Assembly: GCA_003164275.1 (NCBI GenBank)
Contig: PLSY01000418.1
Coordinates: forward strand, 15,250-63,597
DNA length: 48,348 nucleotides
Direction of reading: 5' to 3'
Origin: Acidimicrobiaceae bacterium
Lineage (GTDB): Bacteria > Actinomycetota > Acidimicrobiia > Acidimicrobiales > RAAP-2
The position numbers and the translations under genes were made by a program. Shown piece by piece: positions 33,771 to 42,250 of this stretch (its first letter is position 1; each line of letters starts with the position of its first letter). Under the pieces are notes generated by a model. It was not told the DNA's origin and did no database searches. It saw only the letters and a list, made by a program, of their open reading frames with translations.

Positions 33771-34529
33771 ATGTTGATCGACTTGTCCGGGCGCACCGCC
33801 CTCGTGACTGGAGGAGGCCGGAGCGTGGGCCGCGGAATCGCAACCGTGCTCGCGTCGGCTGGCGCGTTCGTCTACGTGAACGATCTTCACGAAGATCGAG
33901 CCTCAGAGGTCGTGGCCGCCATCGCCACTGATGGCGGTGGCGCCTCGACTGCAGTCTTCGATGTAACCGATACCGAGGCCGTCGATGAGGCCTTCAGGGC
34001 CATCAACGCTGACGGGAGGACGGTCGACATCCTTGTCAACAACGCTGGGATCGTCGAAGGGTCCATGCAGGCGCTGTTCAGCGAATCGGGACCCGAGGAC
34101 TGGCTTCCCACCATCACCTTGAACTTGTTCGGAGGCATGAACGTGATCCGCCGTTGCCTCCCGGACATGATCGAAAAGCAGTGGGGTCGGGTCATCCAGA
34201 TCTCGTCCGGGGCGGGCTCTATCGGCTTGCCTATCGGGGTGAGTGCCTATGGCGCGGCCAAAGCGGGTACTGAGTCGTTGATCCGTCATATCGCAGTCGA
34301 AAACGGAAAATACGGCATCACCGCCAATGCGTTGGCGCTCGGGCTCATGACCAATGTCGGCGGCTCCGCCAGCGAGCAACTCAAGCGGATGCTCGCCACC
34401 GTCCCGGTCCGGCGTCTGGGCAAGCCCGAAGAGGTGGGACTGGCCGCAGCCTGGTTGGCTTCTGAGGGCGGAGGCTTCGTCACTGGTCAGGTGATCCACC
34501 TGAACGGTGGCTCCACGTTCGGTCGGTAG
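33771..34529 (+). CDS. SDR family oxidoreductase, FabG-like
   Basis: A 252-residue classical SDR: VTGGGRSVGRGIATVL, NNAGIVEG, the serine in QISSGAGS, and YGAAKAGTE with Tyr and Lys. FVTGQVIHLNGGSTFGR is the usual end. AAAGGA lies about 7 bases before ATG 33771; the in-frame start at 33687 would add 28 residues without homology. An LLM oxidoreductase gene follows after 8 bases, so the two are cotranscribed. Substrate unknown. Confidence 0.88.
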   Translation: MLIDLSGRTALVTGGGRSVGRGIATVLASAGAFVYVNDLHEDRASEVVAAIATDGGGASTAVFDVTDTEAVDEAFRAINADGRTVDILVNNAGIVEGSMQALFSESGPEDWLPTITLNLFGGMNVIRRCLPDMIEKQWGRVIQISSGAGSIGLPIGVSAYGAAKAGTESLIRHIAVENGKYGITANALALGLMTNVGGSASEQLKRMLATVPVRRLGKPEEVGLAAAWLASEGGGFVTGQVIHLNGGSTFGR

Positions 34530-34537
34530 GGCGAGAC

Positions 34538-35563
34538 ATGCCCGGCGCCTCCCTGCCCGCACTTTCGTGCGCTCTCCCTCCAAGTCGAGACCTCCCCGTC
34601 TATGCCAAGGTGGCCGAGGAGCTCGGCTACCACAGGCTGTGGGTCTACGACTCTCCAGCCCTTTACGGTGATCTGTGGCTCGCCCTCGGGCGGGCGGCGG
34701 AGGCAACCTCTCGATTGGGCCTGGCCTCGGGGGTCGCCGTGCCCAGCCTGCGCCATGTCATGGTCACCGCATCGGCCATCGCCGCCGTCGAAGAGTTGGC
34801 TCCCGGCCGTCTCGTTGCCGCCTTCGGAACGGGATTCACCGCTCGACAGGCCATGGGCCAGCCCCCGATGCGGTGGGCCGACCTCGTCCACTACGTGGTC
34901 CAACTGCGGGCACTCCTCCGCGGAGAGGTGGTCGACGTCGTTGGGGCCTCCTGTCAGATGCTCCACTCACCCGGGTTCGGACCGGCCCGGCCCATCGAGA
35001 TTCCCTTGCTCCTCGCCCCGGTCGGACCCAAGGGATTCGCCGCCGCCCGGCAGGTGGCAGACGGAGTGGTCCTGGTCACTGAGCCGTCGGTGGCCCTCGA
35101 AAAACGGTGGGACATCTGTGCCCAGTTGGTCACCGGCATCGTGCTCGATGCCGGTGAAGGCGCCTCGAGCCATCGCGTCCGTTCCTCCCTGGGTCCGGCC
35201 TTTGTGACCGGCTACCACGCCGTGTGGCAGTGGGGGAACGGGGCCGTGGACGAGATGGCGGGCGGCGCTGCCTGGAGGACTGCGCTCGAAGGGGAGCGAC
35301 CCGATGGGGAGCGCCATCTGGCCGTCCACGAGGGGCACCTCGTCGAGGTCACCGCTCGGGATCGCCCTCTCCTCGACGCAGGCGGGGATGCCATCCTTCA
35401 GGTTGGTTGGACCGGTGACATCTCGGCATTCCAGGAGCGATTGGGCCGGGCCGGCGCAGCCGGGATCACCGAAGCCATCGTCACTCCCGCAGGACCGGAC
35501 ATTCCGGCTGAACTGCTGGCCTTCGCCCGAGCGGCCCAGGCGGAAGCCGACCCCCGCGGCTAA
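34538..35563 (+). CDS. LLM class flavin-dependent oxidoreductase, divergent
   Basis: A 341-residue luciferase-like protein. LGYHRLWVYDSPALYGD, SRLGLASGVAVPSLRH and LAPGRLVAAFGTGFTAR match the family, followed by PLLLAPVGPKGFAAARQVADG. The cofactor loop reads GRLVAAFGTGF rather than the more usual GRxxxGxGxG, so the F420 or FMN preference is unclear. It starts 8 bases after the SDR stop and probably shares its pathway. It converges on the cupin gene with a 19-base gap. Confidence 0.83.
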   Translation: MPGASLPALSCALPPSRDLPVYAKVAEELGYHRLWVYDSPALYGDLWLALGRAAEATSRLGLASGVAVPSLRHVMVTASAIAAVEELAPGRLVAAFGTGFTARQAMGQPPMRWADLVHYVVQLRALLRGEVVDVVGASCQMLHSPGFGPARPIEIPLLLAPVGPKGFAAARQVADGVVLVTEPSVALEKRWDICAQLVTGIVLDAGEGASSHRVRSSLGPAFVTGYHAVWQWGNGAVDEMAGGAAWRTALEGERPDGERHLAVHEGHLVEVTARDRPLLDAGGDAILQVGWTGDISAFQERLGRAGAAGITEAIVTPAGPDIPAELLAFARAAQAEADPRG

Positions 35564-35582
35564 CGGCAGCCCTCCGCCCTGG

Positions 35583-36059
35583 TCACCGGGTCGGGTCTTC
35601 GCCCAAGCCGATCATGACACCGAGGACTCGCGCCGGTTCATGGCTGTAGTTGTGCCAGGCGTGGTTGGTGGCTCGCTGGACGACGCAGTCGCCGGCGTGC
35701 AGCCCGACCTCGCTGTCATCGAGTCGAAGGGAGAGCTCGCCTTGGAGGATGTAGATGTAGTCGACGGTGGCCGTCTGGTGGAATCCGTCTGAGTTAATCA
35801 CCGCCTCGTCGGACAACATCGCCTGCGAGGCGGCGCGAGTTTCCAGCTCAGCATCCGGAGGTACCTCGAAGACGCGCCAGGCAACCACTCCGGGAGGGGG
35901 CTCGAGCGAGGCTACCGGTTGCTCGGAGCTACTTCCGAGTGGGTGATCGGTACTGATGCTCCAAATCTCATGCCAGTGGGCCAGTGGGGTGGACGGCCCG
36001 TCCATCGAGACCCTCGATGTGCCATCGACGTCTTCTGTCACCACGCGACGAACAGACAT
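35583..36059 (-). CDS. Cupin domain-containing protein
   Basis: A 158-residue cupin. The second half carries the conserved barrel: ATVDYIYILQGELSLRLDD, GDCVVQRATNHAWHN and ARVLGVMIG, with a metal-type pattern of which only some His/Glu ligands are present. The N-terminus begins MSVRRVVTEDVDGTSRV, as in related actinobacterial cupins. In-frame starts at 36083 and 36104 are possible, and none has a good SD sequence. Function unknown; such proteins range from small-molecule sensors to dioxygenases. Confidence 0.78.
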   Translation of the reverse strand: MSVRRVVTEDVDGTSRVSMDGPSTPLAHWHEIWSISTDHPLGSSSEQPVASLEPPPGVVAWRVFEVPPDAELETRAASQAMLSDEAVINSDGFHQTATVDYIYILQGELSLRLDDSEVGLHAGDCVVQRATNHAWHNYSHEPARVLGVMIGLGEDPTR

Positions 36060-36132
36060 GTTGCCGCTCAACCGGGAGGCCATTCCAGAGCCATCTTGTG
36101 CCACCTAGCCTGACGCCGGGCGATATTCGGTG

Positions 36133-37356
36133 CTACTCGGGCAGTCCCTTGGACGCGGCCTGGAGGAGGGCTTGGTTGGCATTCTCCGGCAGCTCGGTCA
36201 GGGGCTCGGAGAGCTCGGCGACGGTCGGGCCGTATTTGGCCGCATACGGAGCAAGCACGTCCATGTCGAAGCCGTAGAGGGCGGCGGCCGTCTCTCCGAG
36301 GACCTTGCGCATGTCAGGCACCGACGTCCCGTGGAAGACCTGGCGCAGGTGCTCACGGGTGAAGGGGTGCGTCCCCTCCTCATGTGGATAGTCGTTCCCC
36401 CACATGAACCGATCGGCCCCGATGACTGGCAATGTGGCGGCGTCGAGAATCTTGGGCTGGCTCACTCCAACCCAGACGTTCTGCGCGAAGTACTCACTCG
36501 GAAGCTTCGGAAGTATCACATCGTCTGAGAATCGCAGCTCTCCCGTGTTGCCCGACCGAAGGTTGTTGATGGTCATATCCAGTTCCTTCAGGACCGGCGG
36601 GACCCACGAGCAGCCCAACTCGGTGAGGACGAACTTGAGTCGGGGAAATCGCTCGAAGACCCCGGCCAGGATCATGTGGACCAGGGGACGCTGGGAGTAG
36701 AACCGAACCTCGGCGATATAGAGCAGTGGCGAGACCGGGTAGCGCCCGTAGTCGGGGAGGCCGGTGCCGCCGTGCACGTGGACGGGAATCTCGTTGTCCT
36801 CTAGGACGGCCCAGAGCCGATCGAGCTCTGGGTCGTAGACGGGGCGCCCCCACTTCACATCCGGCCCCCCATTCGGAAGGAGCACGCCGCCCCGCAGGTT
36901 GTGCTCTTTGATCCAGAGGGCATCGGCGATGGCGTCGTCGACGTCGTTGGTGAAGATCTGTCCGATACCGGCCCTGCGTTCCGGAGCCTCAGCGACATAG
37001 TCGGCCAGCCAGCGGTTGTGGGCCTGGATCCCGGCATGACGGTGAACGTACTCATCGTCCTTCGGCGGCTGTGCGAACAGGACGAAGCTCGGGAAGAAAG
37101 GCGGCACCGTGTTCGGGAAGATGACTTCGGCGACCACCCCATCTTGTTCCTGCTCCGACCAGCGCAGGGCGCTGTCCCAGTTCCGAGACCGTCGGTCGTC
37201 CTTCAGGTCTTTGAAGGGATTCTTGTACTCACCGCGCCAGGCATCGAAGTCCTCGAGGAATGCAGGGTCCAGGTACTCCCGGTACTGGGCGTGGCTACCG
37301 CCGGCGTGGGTGTCTGCGGAGATGATGGTGTAGCGGTCACTCGTTGCCTCGGCCAT
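36133..37356 (-). CDS. Amidohydrolase family protein (amidohydrolase 2 type)
   Basis: A 407-residue metal-dependent TIM-barrel hydrolase or decarboxylase of the amidohydrolase 2 family. The first metal motif reads ISADTHAG (DxH instead of HxH), followed by IPVHVHGGTG, RLKFVLTELGCSWVP and the Asp in MWGNDYPHEEG. Mycobacterial and related proteins of this type are common in catabolic regions; several family members are decarboxylases. GAAGG lies about 8 bases before the ATG at 37356; the open frame reaches 37548 but the extra part has no homology. A palindrome carrying a -10-like box lies at 37395-37410. Confidence 0.87.
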   Translation of the reverse strand: MAEATSDRYTIISADTHAGGSHAQYREYLDPAFLEDFDAWRGEYKNPFKDLKDDRRSRNWDSALRWSEQEQDGVVAEVIFPNTVPPFFPSFVLFAQPPKDDEYVHRHAGIQAHNRWLADYVAEAPERRAGIGQIFTNDVDDAIADALWIKEHNLRGGVLLPNGGPDVKWGRPVYDPELDRLWAVLEDNEIPVHVHGGTGLPDYGRYPVSPLLYIAEVRFYSQRPLVHMILAGVFERFPRLKFVLTELGCSWVPPVLKELDMTINNLRSGNTGELRFSDDVILPKLPSEYFAQNVWVGVSQPKILDAATLPVIGADRFMWGNDYPHEEGTHPFTREHLRQVFHGTSVPDMRKVLGETAAALYGFDMDVLAPYAAKYGPTVAELSEPLTELPENANQALLQAASKGLPE

Positions 37357-37394
37357 GGCGTTGCCTTCTCTCGAATCCGGTGGCGCTTCGCCAT

Positions 37395-37410
37395 CGAGTA
37401 TAGGTACTCG
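37395..37410 (-). promoter_or_regulatory. Palindrome overlapping a TATACT -10 box
   Basis: CGAGTA-TAGG-TACTCG is a perfect inverted repeat with a 4-base centre. Read on the minus strand it contains TATACT, which matches TATAAT at five of six bases and lies about 40 bases before the amidohydrolase start. A regulator bound to the palindrome would cover the promoter. No strong -35 element is seen. Confidence 0.4.
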
Positions 37411-37532
37411 GTGCTGGTTCGCCAGGGGTTGAGGGCCCCGCCCGGTCGCTTGCCCGTTCCGGCGGTTGTACGCCATGCTGTTCCACAAATGGCCCCCGGG
37501 ACGACGGGGGCGAAGAGGGACGGGGTCGCGTA

Positions 37533-38633
37533 GTGGGGAACCAGGCATTGGTTATTGGCGGGACTGGACCGACCGGTCCACCCCTGGCCCTGGGCTTGGC
37601 GTCTCGGGGCTATGACGTCACGCTCCTTCACTCCGGGAACCATGAGGTGCCAGAAGTCGCTGAGTTCCGCCATCTCCACGGTGACGTCTTCAGCGAGGAA
37701 GGCCTGCGCGAGGCCATCGGTGACAGTTCTTTCGACGTAGTGGTGGCGAGTTACGGGCGGCTGCGTTCCATCGCCGATGTCCTCTTGGGTCGGGTCGGCC
37801 ACCTCCTCTCGATCGGTGGCGCACCCGTCTACCGTGGATTCTTCGACCCGGCAGTACACGTGCCGCCCGGCCTCCCCGTCCCGACCAGGGAGGACGCCGA
37901 GTTGGCCAACGAGGCGGACGATGGCAAGAGCTACCGCATCGGTCGCACCGAGCAGATGCTGTTCGAGGCCCACCCGAATGCCACCCATTTCCGCTATCCC
38001 TATGTCTACGGGCCGCGCCAGCTGGCACCGAGAGAATGGTGCGTCGTCCGCCGGATCCTCGACGGACGGCCGCACATCGTCCTGCCCGACGACGGTCTGT
38101 CCCTCATCCCCTTCGGCTACGTCGACAACTTGGCCCACGCCATCTTGTTGGCCGTCGACCAGCCGGACGCGGCGATGGGCGAGATCTTCAACTGCGGTGA
38201 CGACGAGAAGTTGACCATCCGCCAGGTTGTCGAGATCATCACCGACGAGCTCGACCACACCTGGGATCTGGTCTCCATGCCTGCGGACCTGGCCCTACCG
38301 GCCCGGCCTCTCATGATGAACTATCGGACCACCCACCGGGTGGTGGACACGGCCAAGTTGCGGGACCTGCTCGGCTACCGAGATGTAGTACCGGCGCGCC
38401 AGGCTGTCCGGTTAGCCACCCAGTGGCTCGTCGCCAACCCACCGGAGCTCGGAGGCTACGAGGAGGGGGCCCTCCAGGACCCGTTCGACTACGAGGCGGA
38501 GGATCGCTTGGTGGCCTGGTGGAAGAAAGCCACGGCCAATCCGCCCGACCTGGGCTACGACGAGCTTCCCGGTTACGGCAAGTCCTACGCCGGGCCCGGG
38601 ACCCGCAACGTGCGGGCCACGACCAGAATCTGA
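37533..38633 (+). CDS. NAD-dependent epimerase/dehydratase-like protein
   Basis: A 366-residue extended-SDR protein. VIGGTGPTGPPLALGL is the nucleotide-binding motif and FRYPYVYGPRQLAPRE the usual segment after the active site. The catalytic YxxxK appears as Tyr134-R-I-G-Arg138, with Lys replaced by Arg, so classical epimerase chemistry is doubtful. The C-terminal part (residues 290-366) includes LAWW-type helices seen in relatives. The GTG start overlaps the upstream untranslated region of the divergent amidohydrolase gene and has no clear SD sequence. The acetoacetate-decarboxylase-family gene follows after 13 bases. Confidence 0.82.
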   Translation: MGNQALVIGGTGPTGPPLALGLASRGYDVTLLHSGNHEVPEVAEFRHLHGDVFSEEGLREAIGDSSFDVVVASYGRLRSIADVLLGRVGHLLSIGGAPVYRGFFDPAVHVPPGLPVPTREDAELANEADDGKSYRIGRTEQMLFEAHPNATHFRYPYVYGPRQLAPREWCVVRRILDGRPHIVLPDDGLSLIPFGYVDNLAHAILLAVDQPDAAMGEIFNCGDDEKLTIRQVVEIITDELDHTWDLVSMPADLALPARPLMMNYRTTHRVVDTAKLRDLLGYRDVVPARQAVRLATQWLVANPPELGGYEEGALQDPFDYEAEDRLVAWWKKATANPPDLGYDELPGYGKSYAGPGTRNVRATTRI

Positions 38634-38646
38634 TGGCAGTGATCTC

Positions 38647-39435
38647 ATGACGCTGAAAGGTTGGAGCCTTCCTCTCTCTCCTCTGGGTGGAGCGTCCCTC
38701 GTCCCGCCGCCCCCGTGGCACTTCTCCGGAGAGGCCCTGGGCATCGACTTCCGGGGAGAGCCTGAGGCCATGGCTGCCGTGCTGCCTCGAGGCCTCGAGC
38801 CCCGTGGCGACGGATCGGCGTCGTTCGTGTTCTGCGATTGGTCCTCCTCCGCTGACTGCGACCCGAGAGTCATCGCCGATCCGGCCCGTGGGCAGTACAA
38901 GGAGGCCTATGTGGCCGTCCAGGCCACATTGGAGGGCAAGAAGGTCGCACGGGTGCCCTACATCTGGGTGGACAATGACCTGTCCTTCGCCCGTGGGCAT
39001 ATTCAAGGGTTCCCGAAGAAGACTGGCGCTATCGCCATCACCAAGGCGGTATCGGTGGGACGAGGCGGTCCCCACCTCGAGTCGGGTTCCACCTTCTCCG
39101 GTCACGTCTCGAGCCTCGGGCGTCAGTTGGCCCGGGGTGCTGTGACCCTGGAAGAGCTGGCACCGGAGGGTTTCGTGCCCCAAGCCCTGAGGCTCCCCGT
39201 CTGGCACACCCGGCTCGTCCCCGATCTGGCCGGGGGGGAGCCGCTGGTGCACGACTTGGCCCGCAACGTGGTGGCCGACTTCGCCGTGGGCCAGGTGTGG
39301 ACCGGCCAGGGCCACCTCGAGTTCTTCACCTCGGAGTTCGAGGAGCTGGCCGCCCTGGCCCCCGTTGAGATCACCGGCGGCTTTCGCTGCTCGGTGGCCT
39401 TTTCCATCGTTGGCGCCGAGGTTCGGCCCGCCTGA
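38647..39435 (+). CDS. Acetoacetate decarboxylase family protein
   Basis: A 262-residue protein of the acetoacetate decarboxylase superfamily. GFPKKTGAI carries the paired lysines Lys124/Lys125; in true acetoacetate decarboxylases one forms a Schiff base and the other tunes its pKa. VPYIWVDNDLSFARGHIQG precedes it. Many actinobacterial members are aldolase- or dehydratase-like and do not decarboxylate acetoacetate, so the reaction is open. It lies 13 bases behind the epimerase-like gene, likely in one operon. Confidence 0.85.
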   Translation: MTLKGWSLPLSPLGGASLVPPPPWHFSGEALGIDFRGEPEAMAAVLPRGLEPRGDGSASFVFCDWSSSADCDPRVIADPARGQYKEAYVAVQATLEGKKVARVPYIWVDNDLSFARGHIQGFPKKTGAIAITKAVSVGRGGPHLESGSTFSGHVSSLGRQLARGAVTLEELAPEGFVPQALRLPVWHTRLVPDLAGGEPLVHDLARNVVADFAVGQVWTGQGHLEFFTSEFEELAALAPVEITGGFRCSVAFSIVGAEVRPA

Positions 39436-39449
39436 GCGGTCCCGCTCAG

Positions 39450-40859
39450 TCAGTGGCTCTCTGACAGGTCGAAGATGCACCCAGGGTTGAGGATGCCGTC
39501 GGGATCGAACGCCACTTTGATGCGGCGTTGCAGCTCCAGTTTCGAGGGGCTCTCCAGGGACTGGTAATACCGCTTCTTGGTCCGGCCGATGCCGTGCTCG
39601 CCAGAGATGGACCCGCCCATGGACATGCCCATGGCAAAGATGGCTTCGACCAGGTCCGAGCACCGGACCTCATCGGGCTCGTAGACCGAGAAGTGAATGT
39701 TGCCGTCCCCGGCATGCCCGCAACCGAAGACTTTCGAGCCGTGTTTCCTAGCGATGGTCTGGACATTGTGCAGGTACTCGGGGATGAGATTCCTGGGCAC
39801 GACCATGTCGATGATGTCGTCAGCGCCTGCGGCTTTGACCATCCAAAAGGCATTCTCCCGTGCCGTCAGGAGCTGGGCTCCTTGGGATCCAGGAAGCACG
39901 TAGACGTCGTGGGCCCCAGCCGCGGCGAGCCTTTCGGCTGTCTCGGCGAGGTCGGCGTCCAGCTGGGCCTCGGCCCGGTTCTCCAACACCACCACCAGAT
40001 AGGCCTGGGTCACCGCGGCGACCGCGTCGGGCACCCCGAGTGAGAGGTCGCTGGCCCGCAGGAGTCCCTTCATGGTCGACCGGTCGATGTACTCGAGGAT
40101 CATGGGCTGGACGCCGGAGGCCACGACCTCGGGGATGACCCTCGCCACCTCGTCGACGGTGGCGAACGGTGCCAGCAGGGTGGCCGTGTGGGTCAAACGT
40201 GGGTGGAGGCGCAGGGTGGCCTCGGTCATGAGCCCAAGGGTTCCCTCTGATCCGACGACCAGCTGGGTCAGGTCGTAGCCGGAGCTGTTCTTCACAAACC
40301 GTCCGCCCGAGCGGATCACCTCACCTGTCCCGATGACCGCCTCCAGGCCCAGGACCTGATGACGGGTCACGCCGTACTTGACGGCCCGCATGCCCCCTGC
40401 GTTGGTGGCCAACGTCCCGCCCAGCGTCGCTGCATTGGTCCCGGGAAACACCGGGTAGACGAGGCCGAGCTCAGCCGAGGCAACGTCCAGCTCGGCCAGG
40501 GTGAGCCCGGGCTGGACGACGGCTATGTGGGCAGCCGTGTCCAGCTCCACCAGCTTGGCCATGGCCTCGAACGAGATCACGATGCCGCCGGGAAGCGGGA
40601 TGCATGCCCCTGACAAGCCGGTCCCGGCGCCTCGGGCGGTGATCGGCACGGCGTGCTCTCGGGCCAGTCGGACGATCGTCTGCACCTGGGAGGTCTCTGT
40701 GGGTGTGACGACGATGGAGGGTCGCAGGGGATTGGCATGGAGTGATTCGTCGAGCCAATAGTCGGGCGCAATCTCGCTTCCGGTCAGCACGACCGATGCT
40801 CCGAGCTCGGCTCTGAGTGCGTCTGCCAAGCCGTCGGGGCGCTTCTCGCTGTCCGTCAC
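39450..40859 (-). CDS. FAD-binding oxidase, GlcD/D-lactate dehydrogenase type
   Basis: A 469-residue flavoprotein of the vanillyl-alcohol-oxidase fold. The FAD domain has VPITARGAGTGLSGACIP, GTNAATLGGTLATNAGGM and GVTRHQVLGLEAV; the C-terminal domain has GHAGDGNIHF and GSISGEHGIGRTKK. It should oxidise a 2-hydroxy acid such as glycolate or D-lactate to the 2-oxo acid. GTG 40859 is preferred because GGAG lies 5 bases upstream; GTG 40865 overlaps that SD sequence. No iron-sulfur partner (GlcF) is nearby. It is divergent from the MftD-like gene, another hydroxy-acid-oxidase-fold protein. Confidence 0.9.
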   Translation of the reverse strand: MTDSEKRPDGLADALRAELGASVVLTGSEIAPDYWLDESLHANPLRPSIVVTPTETSQVQTIVRLAREHAVPITARGAGTGLSGACIPLPGGIVISFEAMAKLVELDTAAHIAVVQPGLTLAELDVASAELGLVYPVFPGTNAATLGGTLATNAGGMRAVKYGVTRHQVLGLEAVIGTGEVIRSGGRFVKNSSGYDLTQLVVGSEGTLGLMTEATLRLHPRLTHTATLLAPFATVDEVARVIPEVVASGVQPMILEYIDRSTMKGLLRASDLSLGVPDAVAAVTQAYLVVVLENRAEAQLDADLAETAERLAAAGAHDVYVLPGSQGAQLLTARENAFWMVKAAGADDIIDMVVPRNLIPEYLHNVQTIARKHGSKVFGCGHAGDGNIHFSVYEPDEVRCSDLVEAIFAMGMSMGGSISGEHGIGRTKKRYYQSLESPSKLELQRRIKVAFDPDGILNPGCIFDLSESH

Positions 40860-41030
40860 GCGCACTCCAGGCCCGACTCTTCCATGCCCCCAGTTCTAGC
40901 AGCGGGTTGCCTGCCGGCCCTGGAAAGACGGGGCTGACAGGTCCCCGGACTGGGCCTCTCTCTGGGAGGAAGGTGGCCGACGGATCCAGCTACCATCGCA
41001 AGGGCCACGTGGACAGGGCGAGGAGTTGGC

Positions 41031-42197
41031 ATGGGTGGACGGAACCATTTCTTGAGCATCGACGGGGCCCAGGCGTTGGCGAAGCGGCGGGTGCCACGCA
41101 GCGTCTACGAGTTCATCGAAGGCGGGACAGAAGGGGCCCTCACGGTGAAGGCCAATCGACAGGCCTATGAAGAGGTGACCTTCCGCCCTCGTGCGGCGGT
41201 CTTTGTGCCGACGCCCGATCTTGCGACAACGGTGCTCGGCTGTGAGTTGGACATGCCGGTGATTGTGGCGCCGGCAGGCATGATCGGCATGGCCAATACG
41301 GGCGGTGAGGTGGCGGCAGCCAAAGCCGCCGGCGAGCTCGGGACGGCAATAGGCGTGAGCACGTTGTCGAGCTACCCCATCGACGAGATCACCGCGGTCA
41401 CTACCGCCCCGGTCTGGTACCAGCTGTACTTCGCCGGTGGCAGGTCAGGTGCCGAGATCGCCATCGACCGGGCGAAGAGCGCAGGCTGCAGGGCACTGCT
41501 GGTGACGGTCGACCTGGCCGCTTCGGCCAGGCGCGAGCGGTCGTTTCCGGGCGGGGAGATCCCCCAAGCGGTCGATCTGCGGAATGCGCTGCGCTACGCA
41601 CCACAGATGGTGGTCCGTCCCCGCTGGCTCCTCGACTTCTGGCGGGCGGGAATGCGGCTCGACACGCCCAACGTCCTCGTCGACGCACAGGGCCCGGCTC
41701 TGACGGCGGCCCAGGCTTCAGCCTCCATGCGGGCCAACGCTCCGACCTGGTCCGATCTGGAGTGGATTCGCGAGCAGTGGCCTGGCCCGATCGCCATCAA
41801 GGGCATCCTGAGCCCTGAGGATGCCCGTCGGGCCCGCGACCGAGGCGTCGAAGGGATCGTCGTCTCCAACCACGGAGGAAACGCCCTCGACGGGCTGCCG
41901 GCCACCCTGAGGGTCTTGCCCGGCATCGTCGACGCCGTCGGCCACGACCTCGAGGTGCTGATGGATGGCGGAGTCCGGCGAGGGTCTGACGTCGTAAAGG
42001 CCATGGCTCTTGGAGCCAAAGCCGTATTAGTCGGCCGGTCGTATATCTGGGGACTGGCGGCGGGAGGTGAGCCCGGCGTCTACCAGGCCCTCAAGGTCCT
42101 GCGTGACGGCGTGAGGCGGACCCTTGGCCTCCTTGGCTGTCCTGGCCTCTCTGAGCTCGACCGAACCTTTGTGACCGTGCCACGGGAGTGGCACTGA
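41031..42197 (+). CDS. FMN-dependent alpha-hydroxy-acid oxidase family protein, MftD-like
   Basis: A 388-residue FMN TIM-barrel protein. AKRRVPRSVYEFIEGG, MPVIVAPAGMIGM, IAIKGILSPEDARRA, LMDGGVRRGSDVVKA and LVGRSYIWGLAAGG are family motifs. The active-site segment reads VSNHGGNALDG: catalytic His281 is present, but the substrate-carboxylate Arg of lactate/glycolate oxidases (HGGR) is Asn284. The mycofactocin-maturation enzyme MftD has this same HGGN, so this may be MftD or a paralogue rather than a lactate enzyme. None of mftA, mftB, mftC, mftE or mftF is in the window. GAGGAG lies 6 bases before the ATG. Confidence 0.85.
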   Translation: MGGRNHFLSIDGAQALAKRRVPRSVYEFIEGGTEGALTVKANRQAYEEVTFRPRAAVFVPTPDLATTVLGCELDMPVIVAPAGMIGMANTGGEVAAAKAAGELGTAIGVSTLSSYPIDEITAVTTAPVWYQLYFAGGRSGAEIAIDRAKSAGCRALLVTVDLAASARRERSFPGGEIPQAVDLRNALRYAPQMVVRPRWLLDFWRAGMRLDTPNVLVDAQGPALTAAQASASMRANAPTWSDLEWIREQWPGPIAIKGILSPEDARRARDRGVEGIVVSNHGGNALDGLPATLRVLPGIVDAVGHDLEVLMDGGVRRGSDVVKAMALGAKAVLVGRSYIWGLAAGGEPGVYQALKVLRDGVRRTLGLLGCPGLSELDRTFVTVPREWH

Positions 42198-42250
42198 GCC
42201 CGGCTACGACGAGCACTGCCACCGTCACCTGAGGCGAGCAGGGGGTTCGG

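Noticed and set aside
36133..37548. Longer start for the amidohydrolase gene
   Set aside because: The 64 added residues have no homology and cover the upstream control region; the ATG at 37356 fits the family and an SD sequence.
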